Shown: one piece after another, positions 17,573 through 26,477 of the stretch | Numbering within the stretch: position 1 is the first letter of the stretch | How the letters are laid out: every line of letters starts with the position of its first letter | NCBI GenBank assembly: GCA_030039035.1 | Contig: JASHQQ010000204.1 | Location: forward strand, 1 to 50,929 | Source of the DNA: Acidobacteriaceae bacterium | Lineage (GTDB): Bacteria; Acidobacteriota; Terriglobia; Terriglobales; Acidobacteriaceae | Reading direction: 5' to 3' | DNA length: 50,929 bases | Position numbers and translations under genes: made by a program | The notes under the pieces: generated by a model | What the model saw: only the letters and a program-made list of their open reading frames with translations | The model's database searches: none | What the model was told of the DNA's origin: nothing

Positions 17573-19711
17573 CTACTCTTCCTCTTCCTCCACCGGCCGC
17601 TTGGCGTTGGCCAGAATCTTTTCCGCGACCGGCGCGGGCACGTAGTCGTAGTGATCCATTTCCATGCGGTAGCTGCCCTTGCCCTGCGTCATCGAGGTGA
17701 GCTGCGTGCCGTAGGTCAGCATTTCGGCCATGGGCACCTCGGCATTGATGACTGTCGAGCGGCCTCGCGAATCCATGCCCTGCACGCGCCCGCGCCGCGA
17801 GTTCAGGTCGCCCATCAACGTGCCGGCGAACTCGTCCGGCGCTTCGATTTCGACTTTCATGACCGGCTCGAGCAAACACGGCTTGGCCTGTTCCATGCAT
17901 TTGCGGAAGGCGATGCGCCCGGCCATCTTGAAGGAAAGCTCGTTCGAGTCCACTTCGTGATAGCTGCCGTCGTAGAGGCTGACTTTGAAATCCACGACCG
18001 GGTATCCGGCCAGATAGCCACGCGCCGCCGACTCCACAATGCCTTTTTCCACCGCGGGGATAAAGCCCTTGGGAATCGCGCCGCCGAAGATATCGTTCTC
18101 GAATTCGAAGCCGCCTCCGCGCGGCAGCGGCTCCATCCTGATCTTGCAGTCGCCGAACTGCCCGTGCCCGCCGGTCTGCTTCTTGTGCCGTCCCTGCGCG
18201 TCGGCCTTGCCGCGGATCGTCTCGCGGTAGGGCACCTTGGGAGCCTTCAGCGTCACTTCGGCGTGATAGCGCCGCTTGAGCCGGCTCACGATCGCCTCGA
18301 TATGCGGCTGGCCCGCGCCGGCGATCAAAAACTCGTTGGTCTGCGGATCGCGATAGAAGCGGATGAGCAGATCCTCTTCCATCAATTTGTGAATCGCAGG
18401 CGCCAGCTTGTCTTCGTCGGCGCGGCTCCTGGGCTCGATCGCGTAGGTCATCGCCGGCTCGGGCATCGTCGCCAGATCGACCTGCATCTCCGCGCCTTTC
18501 TGGCCCAGCGTGTCGCCGGTCAGCGTGTCGCGAAGCTTGGCCACCGCGCCCAGGTCGCCGGCGTGGAGCTCAGGAACCTCGATCGCCTTGCGCCCTTGCA
18601 TCACGCTCAGGTGCGAGAATCTCTCCTGCCCGCGCCGCGTGTAGTTTTCCAGCGCCGCGTCGTTGCGCACCACCCCGCTGATCACCTTGAAAAAAGTGAT
18701 GCGCCCCGCAAACGGATCCGACATCGTCTTGAAGACGACCACTCCCGCGGGCTCCTTGTCGTCGACCTTGCGAAACGAAATGCCGGTTCCCTCGGGTCCC
18801 GCGCCGTTCCCCGCCGCGGCCATTGCCGCCGTGCGCACGGCAAATGGCGCGCGCTCCACCGGCGCCGGCGCGTACACCTTGATGAAGTCGAGCAGATGAT
18901 CCGTCGCGATATTCCCGAGCCCGCTCGCAAAGAGCACGGGGAAAATGCGGTCTTCGCGAATCGCCTCGTGCAACGCGGCGATCAGGTGATCCTCGGGAAT
19001 TGTGCCCTTCTCGAAGAACTCCTCCATCAGTTCGTCCTTGCCCTCGGCCACCAGCTCCACCAGCGCCTCGTGCCGTGCCCTGGCATCGGCGGCCAGCGCG
19101 GCGGGAATCTCACCGGTCTTGCCGCGGCCGTCGCCGCCCGGAGTGTAGAAGAACGCCTCCATGGTCACCAGATCGACCACGCCGTGAAATCCCTGCGCAT
19201 CCACGATGGGCAACTGCACCGGCACGCAATTGCGGCCCCAGCGCTCGTGCAAGTCCTCGAGCTCCGCGCTCAGCCCGTCGCCGCCGCCGGCCTTGGGGTG
19301 GTCCATCTGGTTCACCACCACGATGCGCGGCACGTTGGCTTCTTCGGCATACTTCCAAGCGCGCTCCGTCACCGGTTCCACGCCGTTCTGCGCGTTCACC
19401 AGTACCAGCGCAGCCTCCGTGGGCAACAACGCGGCGCGCGCCTCGTGGCTGAACATATGAAATCCGGGCGAGTCGACCAGGTTGATCTTCACTCCCTGCC
19501 ATTCGGCAAAGGCCACGGCGTTCGACATGGTGGTGCCGCGGGCGATCTCTTCCTCGTCATAAGCGGTCGCGGCCGATCCATCAGCCACGCGGCCTTGGGC
19601 CGGAGTCATTTTGGCGGCATGCAGCAGCGCGGCAATCAGCGTAGTCTTCCCGCTCTGCGCATGCCCCACTACAGCTACGTTGCGGATCTCACTTCCTTGG
19701 TACGTTTTCAT
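17573..19711 (-). CDS. fusA: Elongation factor G-like GTPase (EF-G2 type)
   Basis: A 712-residue translational GTPase with the five-domain EF-G layout. The ATG at 19711 is chosen because GGGAG lies seven bases upstream and the GTPase domain starts immediately. The P-loop is G-H-A-Q-S-G-K-T (16-23), the G3 motif is D-S-P-G-F at 80-84 where canonical EF-G has D-T-P-G-H, and G4 is N-Q-M-D (134-137) rather than N-K-M-D. The Phe in place of the catalytic His, followed by His85, points to the EF-G-like paralogue group rather than the housekeeping factor, which normally sits in the str operon with rpsL and rpsG; these are absent here. The C-terminus is an acidic Glu run. A role in translocation or recycling under special conditions is inferred only. 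Confidence 0.88.
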   Translation of the reverse strand: MKTYQGSEIRNVAVVGHAQSGKTTLIAALLHAAKMTPAQGRVADGSAATAYDEEEIARGTTMSNAVAFAEWQGVKINLVDSPGFHMFSHEARAALLPTEAALVLVNAQNGVEPVTERAWKYAEEANVPRIVVVNQMDHPKAGGGDGLSAELEDLHERWGRNCVPVQLPIVDAQGFHGVVDLVTMEAFFYTPGGDGRGKTGEIPAALAADARARHEALVELVAEGKDELMEEFFEKGTIPEDHLIAALHEAIREDRIFPVLFASGLGNIATDHLLDFIKVYAPAPVERAPFAVRTAAMAAAGNGAGPEGTGISFRKVDDKEPAGVVVFKTMSDPFAGRITFFKVISGVVRNDAALENYTRRGQERFSHLSVMQGRKAIEVPELHAGDLGAVAKLRDTLTGDTLGQKGAEMQVDLATMPEPAMTYAIEPRSRADEDKLAPAIHKLMEEDLLIRFYRDPQTNEFLIAGAGQPHIEAIVSRLKRRYHAEVTLKAPKVPYRETIRGKADAQGRHKKQTGGHGQFGDCKIRMEPLPRGGGFEFENDIFGGAIPKGFIPAVEKGIVESAARGYLAGYPVVDFKVSLYDGSYHEVDSNELSFKMAGRIAFRKCMEQAKPCLLEPVMKVEIEAPDEFAGTLMGDLNSRRGRVQGMDSRGRSTVINAEVPMAEMLTYGTQLTSMTQGKGSYRMEMDHYDYVPAPVAEKILANAKRPVEEEEE

Positions 19712-20152
19712 AAGGATTCTCCCTGAAGTGCGAAATTCGATAGTGCGAGGTGGCGCCGGCACGGCCCCATGTGTCGCGAAGCCGGCACATTTCCGATAAG
19801 GGGCGGCGGACAAATCTCGCCTTGGCGCCCGTCAGGGCGTCCATCGGGCCGGATTGCCGGGATCGGGCTCCCGGTCTGCCGTCTTCCTCATCCATGCGCT
19901 GAATCCATGCGCCAATTCCCGCGAGGTCCGGCAGGCGCGCTTCGGGGCGTTGGCAAGGGCTCCGCGATCGCGTCTATCGCCAAAAAGCGGATGCTATCAC
20001 ACCGGCTGTATGAACGTCCTGTGACAACCGGCCCTTGTTACCGCTGCGCGACGAGCCGAACCCCGACCGCTCCCTGTGGTACAGTCTCCTTACCCCCACG
20101 CCTTTCGGCCACGACCCTGCGCTTCCCTTCGGCGCTCCTTCAAGGAGACACC
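19712..20152. other. Divergent intergenic region
   Basis: About 440 bases between the EF-G-like start and the MFS start must hold promoters for both. An open plus-strand frame runs through it into the MFS gene, but its translation is basic and repetitive and there is no ribosome binding site before 20143, so it is treated as non-coding. No riboswitch or RNA gene was recognised. Confidence 0.45.
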
Positions 20153-21532
20153 GTGCCTATCCCTGAAAACGCAGCAGGCGTCGCGGCGGCTGCCGCAATT
20201 GCCGATCCGGAAGCCGCCGCCATCCTTCGCTCCGCGCAGCGCAAAGCCTCGCTGCGCCTGCTGCCCGTCATCGCCATCGGCTACGGTCTGGCCTTCATGG
20301 ACCGCATCAACATCAGCTTTGCCGCTTTGCGCATGAACGACGACTTGCACTTCAGCGCCACGGTGTACGGTCTCGGCGCCGGCCTGTTCTTCATCGGCTA
20401 CGCCCTCTGCGAAGTCCCCTCCAATCTCCTGCTGCTGCGCTTCGGCGCCCGCCGCTGGATGACCCGCATCATGCTCACCTGGGGCCTTCTCGCCGCCGCC
20501 ATGATGTTCGTGCGCCGGCCCTGGGAGTTCTACACGCTCCGCCTGCTCCTCGGCATCGCCGAAGCCGGCTTCTTCCCCGGAGTAATCTACTACCTCACCC
20601 TCTGGTTCCCGGCCAACATGCGCGCACGCGCCGTGAGCCGCTTCTATATCGCCTATCCGCTCAGCTCTACCGTCATGGGTTCGGTCGCCGGCTGGCTCAT
20701 GGGGCTCAACGGCCACATGGGGCTCGCCGGCTGGCAATGGCTCTTTCTCGTCGAAGGCCTGCCTGCCGCGTTCTTCAGCCTCGTCATCTTTTTCGCGCTT
20801 CCCGACGGCCCCGCCGACGCGCGATGGCTTACGCCCGACGAGAAATCGCTGCTCCAGCGCCGTCTCGATGAAGACAGCCAACATGCGCATCTGGGCCACG
20901 GCGCCGGAGTATTGCAGGCTCTGCTCTCGCCCAGGGTGTGGGCCATCGGCATGTACTTCTTCTTCGCCCTCACCTGCAGCTATGCCTACCTGTTCTCGGC
21001 GCCCGCCATCTTTCAGCTAGCCACCGGCTGGAGCGTGGGCGGCGTCGGCGCCTTTATCGCTTTGCTCGGCGTGGGTGGCGCCATGGCCATGCTCCTCAAC
21101 GGCGCGCACAGCGACCGCACGGGCGAGCGCTCGCTGCACTGCATCGTGCCTTGCCTCATCATGGCTGCCGGTTATGTCGTCGCTGGCTGCACGCGCATTC
21201 CATGGCTCGAGCTCGCGTCGCTCGGAGCCACATCCATAGCCTTTACAGCGATGCTCGCTCCGTCTCTCGCCGTGCCCATGCAATTCCTCGCCGGACGAGC
21301 CGCCGCCGCTGGCATCGCCGCCATGAACACCATCACCATGTTCAGCGGCTTCCTCGGTCCCTACTGGATGGGCGTGATGAAAGACAGGACCGGCAGCTAC
21401 AATGCGGGCATCCTTGGCCTCATCGTCCCCAGCCTCATGGCCGCCGCGTGCATGTACGGCCTGACTCGCAACCTGGCGCGGCACAGTGTGCAACTATCTG
21501 CCGCACAGAGTCTCGCCGAAGAATCGGTATGA
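20153..21532 (+). CDS. MFS transporter, anion:cation symporter (ACS) family
   Basis: A 459-residue inner membrane transporter with about 12 helices. The GTG at 20153 is supported by AGGAG five bases upstream. F-M-D-R-I-N-I-S-F-A near residue 45, the A-like loop, F-F-I-G-Y-A-L-C-E-V-P-S-N-L-L-L-L-R-F-G, G-I-A-E-A-G-F-F-P-G-V-I-Y-Y-L-T-L-W-F-P and L-P-D-G-P-A-D-A-R-W-L are signatures of the ACS group, which imports organic anions such as hexuronates, phthalate or tartrate with protons or sodium. No linked catabolic genes indicate a substrate. The gene stands alone between the EF-G-like gene and an ankyrin gene. Confidence 0.9.
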   Translation: MPIPENAAGVAAAAAIADPEAAAILRSAQRKASLRLLPVIAIGYGLAFMDRINISFAALRMNDDLHFSATVYGLGAGLFFIGYALCEVPSNLLLLRFGARRWMTRIMLTWGLLAAAMMFVRRPWEFYTLRLLLGIAEAGFFPGVIYYLTLWFPANMRARAVSRFYIAYPLSSTVMGSVAGWLMGLNGHMGLAGWQWLFLVEGLPAAFFSLVIFFALPDGPADARWLTPDEKSLLQRRLDEDSQHAHLGHGAGVLQALLSPRVWAIGMYFFFALTCSYAYLFSAPAIFQLATGWSVGGVGAFIALLGVGGAMAMLLNGAHSDRTGERSLHCIVPCLIMAAGYVVAGCTRIPWLELASLGATSIAFTAMLAPSLAVPMQFLAGRAAAAGIAAMNTITMFSGFLGPYWMGVMKDRTGSYNAGILGLIVPSLMAAACMYGLTRNLARHSVQLSAAQSLAEESV

Positions 21533-21778
21533 CTCGACAAACGGCCAACCAGTCCGGGTCCCTGCGTCCCTCAGTCCCTGTTAATTGACATCGGGCTCGC
21601 CCTCCGGCTACGCTCACTGTCAGCGCGAAGGGCGCATCCCGTCCGCGGAAAGGGCAGTGCCCACCTTCAAGCGTGCTTCGTGCCGGCCAGCGAGGCGCGC
21701 ACAACCCATCGAAGGCTCAAGAACCTTCTTTCAGCCCAAAGCTGCGGACAAACGGGCGTGCATTGAAAGGAGATTCGC

Positions 21779-23083
21779 ATGTTTCCCGCGCCGCACGACG
21801 CCCTGCCGCTTCCCGCCCGTCCCAGCCTCGAGCAATACAGGAAACTCGCCAAAGAACTCGTGCGCATCTGCAAATCGCCCAGTGAACCCGGCGCGCTCTC
21901 CGCGCTGGCCGTCTGGGCCAAGTCATGGGTCAGCAACCTCGTCAACCATTCCGGTCTCACACTGACCGGCGAAATGCCGGTCCGCATCGAGTGGTGGACG
22001 TCCGGCGTTGAGCGATTCGCCCGCGAAACCCTGACCGGCGCAGAAGGCAAGCCGTGCACGCTCGCACGCGCCCAATTCGTCCTCGCCCGCCTGCACGGCT
22101 TCGCAAGCTGGCCGAAGTTTGCGCTTCATATCGACGAGCTCGCGCACTCGAATTCCTCAACCACGCGGTTCGAATCCGCAGTCGATGCGATCGTTGACGG
22201 CGACACTGCAACTCTCCTCCGTTTGCTGCGCGAACGCCCCGATCTCGTCCGTGCCCGCTCCACCCGCGAGCACCACGCCACGTTGCTCCACTATGTCGGA
22301 GCCAACGGCGTTGAGGGCTGGCGCCAGCACACTCCGAAAAATGCCGTCGAGATCGCTGCGCTGCTCCTCGATTCCGGCGCCGAGGTCGACGGCACGGCCG
22401 AAATCTATGGCCGCGGTGCAACCACGCTGGGTCTCGTCGCAACCAGCGTTCATCCCGAACGCGCCGGCGTGCAGATCCCGCTTCTCCAGTTGCTGCTCGA
22501 TCGCGGCGCGCGTATCGACCGCGCCGCAAACGGCCAGCACTCGCTGATCAGGGCCTGCCTGGCCAACGGTCGCGGCGCCGCAGCCGAATTCCTCTCGCAT
22601 CGCCGCCCATTGAACGATCTCGAGGAAGCCGCGGGCGTCGGCAATCTCGATGCAGTGCGAAGTTGTTTCAACCACGATGGAACGCTCAACACAAGCGCCA
22701 CTCAGGAACAGCTTCACCAGGGATTCTTCTGGGCCTGCCAGTTCGGCCGCAATCGGGTTATCGAATATCTGCTCTCACTCGGATTCGATCTCGGCGCGCA
22801 GGACCGCGACGGGCAGACAGCTCTTCATCACGCCGTCATCGGCGCGCAACTGGAAACCGTAACGCTGCTCCTCAAGAATCGCGCGCCGCTCGAATTGAAG
22901 AACAAATATGGCGGCACTGTGCTCGGCCAGGCCGTCTGGTCGGCAACGAATGCACCTTCACCGGAGCCATATCTGGCGATCTTTCTGATCTTGCTTCAGT
23001 CAGGCGCAAAGACCGACCCCGAAATCGAAGAGGCCTGGGCTAAGCTCTCCCGGCGTCAAGCGAGCAAGCTGAGGCCGCGTTGA
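21779..23083 (+). CDS. Ankyrin-repeat protein
   Basis: A 434-residue protein with AGGAG before the ATG and no signal peptide, so probably cytoplasmic. The first 125 residues are helical and lack a family I can name, apart from the segment R-L-H-G-F-A-S-W-P-K-F often found before ankyrin repeats in acidobacterial proteins. Ankyrin-like units follow from about 130 to 425, including L-L-D-S-G-A-E-V-D-G, L-L-D-R-G-A-R-I-D-R, L-L-S-L-G-F-D-L-G-A-Q-D-R-D-G-Q-T-A-L-H-H-A-V and L-L-K-N-R-A-P-L-E-L-K-N. The domain mediates protein binding; the partner is unknown. It converges with the SDR gene. Confidence 0.82.
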   Translation: MFPAPHDALPLPARPSLEQYRKLAKELVRICKSPSEPGALSALAVWAKSWVSNLVNHSGLTLTGEMPVRIEWWTSGVERFARETLTGAEGKPCTLARAQFVLARLHGFASWPKFALHIDELAHSNSSTTRFESAVDAIVDGDTATLLRLLRERPDLVRARSTREHHATLLHYVGANGVEGWRQHTPKNAVEIAALLLDSGAEVDGTAEIYGRGATTLGLVATSVHPERAGVQIPLLQLLLDRGARIDRAANGQHSLIRACLANGRGAAAEFLSHRRPLNDLEEAAGVGNLDAVRSCFNHDGTLNTSATQEQLHQGFFWACQFGRNRVIEYLLSLGFDLGAQDRDGQTALHHAVIGAQLETVTLLLKNRAPLELKNKYGGTVLGQAVWSATNAPSPEPYLAIFLILLQSGAKTDPEIEEAWAKLSRRQASKLRPR

Positions 23084-23127
23084 AAAAAGCGCTCTCGCAC
23101 TCCCTCGAACATCCGCGGGTTTCGCAG

Positions 23128-23949
23128 CTATCTTCGCCACGGCTGCAACTCGCCACTCTCGCCCCAGCTCGGAATCGGAGCCTGCAAGCCGTCCCGAATC
23201 CAAAGAAACTGTCCATTCACGCCTGCGGCGGCGTCGCTCATCAGGTCCGAAACGAGATCGGCCGCCTTTTCCGGATCGTCGCCACCCGTCTCCTCCACCC
23301 ACTCCGCCCATTGGGTGTACGCTTTGCCCACGCTGCCCAGCCTTTGCGCGGCCTTTTTGATGTACGCCCACATCTCGGTCTTCACATCGCCGGGATGGAG
23401 CACGTTCGCGGTCACGCCGGTTCCCTTCAGCTCCGCCGCCAGATGCCGCGTGAACTGGTTGAGAGCAGCTTTGCTGGTCGCGTAGGCGCTGTTGGCAGGC
23501 CCCGGCGGATGCAGCGCCGCGGCTGAAGTGACGTTCACGATCCGGCCCCATCCACGATCGATCATTCCGCCCACGAATGCCCGGCAGGTCAAATACGGCG
23601 CTACGGTGTTGATCAGGATGGTCTCGATCCACGCCGCCGGATCGCCGTCTCTGACCAGATCGATGGGACCGAAGACGCCTGCGGCGTTGACCAGAATCGA
23701 TGGAACGCCGAGTTCGTCTTCTATCCTTTCCTTTGCCGGCGCAATTGAGTCCGTGGCCGCCAAATCGGCCGGAACCAGCAAAACGCGCGCGCCGCCCGGC
23801 ATCTTCTCTTCTGTTTCACGAAGACCGGCTTCGCTGCGTGCCAGCAACGCCACCGCGGCGCCGTCCTTCCCAAGCCGCAAGGCGATTCGCCGGCCAAGGC
23901 CGCGGCTGGCCCCGGTGACCACAGCGACTTTTCCGTCGAGGGGAGTCAA
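23128..23949 (-). CDS. Short-chain dehydrogenase/reductase (SDR)
   Basis: A 273-residue classical SDR. The chosen start is TTG at 23949, seven bases after GGGAG, which places the protein N-terminus just before the Rossmann fold (M-T-P-L-D-G-K-V-A-V-V-T-G); the ATG at 24063 would add 38 residues unlike the family. Cofactor loop T-G-A-S-R-G-L-G at 12-19, N-A-A-G at 88-91, catalytic Ser142, Tyr156 and Lys160 (Y-A-T-S-K) are all present. It is an NAD(P)-dependent oxidoreductase of unknown substrate, with R-x-x-S after the second strand suggesting either cofactor. Transcribed alone, convergent with the ankyrin gene. Confidence 0.87.
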   Translation of the reverse strand: MTPLDGKVAVVTGASRGLGRRIALRLGKDGAAVALLARSEAGLRETEEKMPGGARVLLVPADLAATDSIAPAKERIEDELGVPSILVNAAGVFGPIDLVRDGDPAAWIETILINTVAPYLTCRAFVGGMIDRGWGRIVNVTSAAALHPPGPANSAYATSKAALNQFTRHLAAELKGTGVTANVLHPGDVKTEMWAYIKKAAQRLGSVGKAYTQWAEWVEETGGDDPEKAADLVSDLMSDAAAGVNGQFLWIRDGLQAPIPSWGESGELQPWRR

Positions 23950-23956
23950 AAGAGGT

Positions 23957-23961
23957 CTCCC
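23957..23961 (-). promoter_or_regulatory. Ribosome binding site deciding a TTG start for the SDR
   Basis: GGGAG on the minus strand lies seven bases before TTG at 23949-23947. It is the only good site near the family-expected N-terminus. Confidence 0.55.
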
Positions 23962-24162
23962 GAATCCGGGTTGAAGAGGGTGCGGAACATCTCCTCCAAG
24001 AGCAGTTCCCTGCGGGTTGAAGCGCGCGAGGAATTCATGAATAAAGGACTTCTTACGGCACAAGTAAACTCGTGCCCAGACACTTGTTGTCCGATGGCCG
24101 GCTGCTTTTCAGCAAGCTGTAAAGCCGTGTCCTTTCAAACCGACGGATCGCTCAGAGATTTC

Positions 24163-25602
24163 CTAAAGAGTGACCGCCGCCGGCAGGATCTCATCCACAT
24201 CGATCCACGGCGTCGGGTAATTCCCCGTATAGCAGGCCACGCAGAAGCCGTTGCCTTCGCCGCCGTCGCAGGCCTGGCGCAACCCGTCGAGCGAGAGATA
24301 CGCCAGGGAATCGGCCTCGATAAATCGCCGGATCTCTTCCACCGACTTGTTGGCCGCGATTAGCTCGCGCTTGCTCGGCGTGTCGACGCCGTAGAAGCAC
24401 GGCGAGATGGTAGGCGGGCAACTGACGCGCAGGTGAACTTCGGCCGCTCCGGCGCCGCGCACCATGCGCACGATCTTGCGGCTGGTCGTGCCGCGGATGA
24501 TCGAGTCGTCGATCAGCACCACGCGCTTGCCTTCGAGCAGGTTGCGCACGGGGTTGAGCTTGAGCCGCACGCCGAAGTCGCGCACGCGCTGCTCCGGCTC
24601 AATAAACGTCCGCCCCACGTAATGATTGCGGATCAATCCGAACCGGAACGGCAGCCTCGCCTCGTCCGCGTAGCCCAGCGCCGCCGTCACGCCCGAGTCC
24701 GGCACCGGAACAACGATATCCGCCGGCACGCCGGCCTCGCGCGCGAGCTGCCGGCCCATCTCTTCGCGGCTGGCCTGCACCCAGCGGCCGAAGATCTTGC
24801 TGTCGGGTCGCGCAAAGTACACATGTTCGAAGATGCAGCTCGACTGCGGCAAGCCGCTGGCATACTGCCGGCTGGTCACGCCGTCCCCGGTCACCATCAC
24901 CAGTTCGCCGGGCAGTACGTCGCGCTCGAACTCCGCGCGCAGCAGGTCGAACGCACAGCTCTCCGAGGCGATCACGATCGTATCCGGCGCACCGGAATTG
25001 CGAATGCGCCCGATCGAGAGTGGGCGAAACCCGCGGGGATCGCGCGCGGCGAAGATGCGGTCGCGCGTCATCATCACGATGGAGAACGCGCCTTCGACCT
25101 GCCGCAGCGAATCGGCGATCGCGTCCACCAGCGAGCCCGCGCGCGAGTGCGCGATCAGTTGCACGATGATCTCGGAATCGGAGGTCGTCTGGAAGTACGC
25201 GCCCTCGCGTTCCAGCCGCGTGCGCGCGGTGCCCAGGTTGACCAGGTTCCCGTTGTGCGCGATGGCGATCAGCCCCTTGGTCGAATCGACGCGAATGGGC
25301 TGCGCGTTCAGCAGAGCCGAGTCGCCGGTGGTCGAATAGCGCGTGTGGCCGATGGCCATCCACCCGGGCAGCTTGTCCAGCACGTCGTCGGTGAAGATCT
25401 CCGAGACCAGCCCCATGCCCTTGATGTTGGCCAGGCGCTGTCCGTCGGCCGTGGCAATCCCCGCCGATTCCTGACCGCGGTGCTGCAGCGCATAGAGCCC
25501 GAGGTACGCCTGGCGCGCCGCCTCGGGGTGGCCGTGAATGGCGACCACGCCGCACTCCTCGCGCAGCTTGGGATCGTCTTCCCGGAAGCATCGATTCTTC
25601 AA
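24163..25602 (-). CDS. purF: Amidophosphoribosyltransferase
   Basis: This enzyme makes 5-phosphoribosylamine from PRPP and glutamine, the first committed step of purine synthesis. The N-terminal nucleophile hydrolase domain shows E-E-C-G-V-V-A-I, the Cys being exposed after propeptide removal, and A-L-Q-H-R-G-Q-E-S-A-G. The PRTase domain shows V-V-L-I-D-D-S-I-I-R-G-T-T. Cys residues in S-C-I-F-E-H-V, R-V-S-C-P-P and C-V-A-C-Y-T-G match the 4Fe-4S ligands of the Bacillus-type enzyme. I propose a TTG start at 25602, giving 479 residues and a 16-residue propeptide; the frame stays open to 25743 but would then overlap the gene upstream and encode a basic, His-rich leader. No strong ribosome binding site is visible, so the start is uncertain. 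Confidence 0.92.
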   Translation of the reverse strand: MKNRCFREDDPKLREECGVVAIHGHPEAARQAYLGLYALQHRGQESAGIATADGQRLANIKGMGLVSEIFTDDVLDKLPGWMAIGHTRYSTTGDSALLNAQPIRVDSTKGLIAIAHNGNLVNLGTARTRLEREGAYFQTTSDSEIIVQLIAHSRAGSLVDAIADSLRQVEGAFSIVMMTRDRIFAARDPRGFRPLSIGRIRNSGAPDTIVIASESCAFDLLRAEFERDVLPGELVMVTGDGVTSRQYASGLPQSSCIFEHVYFARPDSKIFGRWVQASREEMGRQLAREAGVPADIVVPVPDSGVTAALGYADEARLPFRFGLIRNHYVGRTFIEPEQRVRDFGVRLKLNPVRNLLEGKRVVLIDDSIIRGTTSRKIVRMVRGAGAAEVHLRVSCPPTISPCFYGVDTPSKRELIAANKSVEEIRRFIEADSLAYLSLDGLRQACDGGEGNGFCVACYTGNYPTPWIDVDEILPAAVTL

Positions 25603-25645
25603 TTCGTCTGTCCCGCCCTTCCCGCGCCAGGCGCTCGAGGGTCGA

Positions 25646-26389
25646 TCATGGTGATGGTGGCGGCGCACCCTGCGATACATCCACCAGCCGGAACGGCGCC
25701 GAGAACTGGGAACTGCTGCCGTTGGCCGTCGGGCTCGGCTCATCGAGGTGCGCGTGGACTCCGAACCGGATCATATTATTACTCAGCGCGTCCGGCGCAA
25801 TCCACAACTCCGTTCGCATCGCGCCCTCGATCTGTTTTTCATAGAATACGGCCGTGCCCGCCCAGTCCGCGGCGCCCAGAGGCATGGGCGTGGTAACAAC
25901 AGCCGGAATGGAAATGGACCACACCGTGGGAACCGGCGGCGGAGTGTTGACGTTCCCGAAATGATACGTTGCTTGCTGGGACTGGTTCCTCTCGTCGATA
26001 ACCTGGAAGTAGAAATTCTCGCCATTCGGGTTGATCATTGCACTGGGCTTGACCGCCATCATCACGATGAACCGCGTGCCAACGATCCGGGGCGGAGCCG
26101 GCCTGGGCGGAGCCATCGCCGGCGTCGCCGGTTTGTCATAGGTCAGCAATAGCTTCCACGTCGGCCCGATCGGGTCCACCCTGGTATCCACGCGCGCCCA
26201 TCCCCATTCGTGGGCTTGCAGCTTCTCGATGGCGCCGTTGGTTTTGCGCCCGCAGATACCATCCGTGGCCAGCTTCACCAGCGGGCCGCCTTCACTGTGC
26301 GGGACCAGGTTGAGAAGCTCCTGAACCGTGCGCACATCTTCACGATGATTGTATCCATTCAACCCGACAGACGCCCTGATGCTCCTCAT
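25646..26389 (-). CDS. Protein with an N-terminal peptidoglycan-binding-like domain
   Basis: A 247-residue protein without signal peptide. Residues about 5-65 resemble a PG_binding_1 fold: R-E-D-V-R-T-V-Q-E-L-L-N, a spacer and T-D-G-I-C-G-R-K-T-N-G-A-I-E-K-L-Q. This variant is common in proteins tied to contractile injection or cell-wall contexts. A proline-rich stretch (95-108) leads to a beta-rich C-terminal half of about 140 residues that I cannot assign. It sits between purL (89 bases upstream) and purF (43 bases downstream) on the same strand, an unexpected place for such a gene; cotranscription with purine genes is likely from spacing. AGGAG lies about 12 bases before the ATG. Confidence 0.6.
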   Translation of the reverse strand: MRSIRASVGLNGYNHREDVRTVQELLNLVPHSEGGPLVKLATDGICGRKTNGAIEKLQAHEWGWARVDTRVDPIGPTWKLLLTYDKPATPAMAPPRPAPPRIVGTRFIVMMAVKPSAMINPNGENFYFQVIDERNQSQQATYHFGNVNTPPPVPTVWSISIPAVVTTPMPLGAADWAGTAVFYEKQIEGAMRTELWIAPDALSNNMIRFGVHAHLDEPSPTANGSSSQFSAPFRLVDVSQGAPPPSP

Positions 26390-26477
26390 AGTGCGAAGAC
26401 TCTCCTGCCCGGCGCTCGAAGTCGAGCGGGTTTTTGATTCGGTTGCGCGAGCTGTGGCTGCAGACCGGGAACGCGCC

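Noticed and set aside
17552..19726. Very long plus-strand open frame antisense to the EF-G-like gene
   Set aside because: It mirrors the coding strand in GC-rich DNA, has no ribosome site and reads as His/Arg/Leu-rich low-quality protein, while the minus strand shows full EF-G motifs.
19769..20152. N-terminal extension of the MFS transporter
   Set aside because: The extra 128 residues are basic and repetitive, and the AGGAG site at 20143 points to the GTG at 20153.
22161..22180. tRNA T-arm-like sequence (GGTTCGAATCC)
   Set aside because: It lies inside the ankyrin gene in frame; no acceptor, D or anticodon arms surround it.
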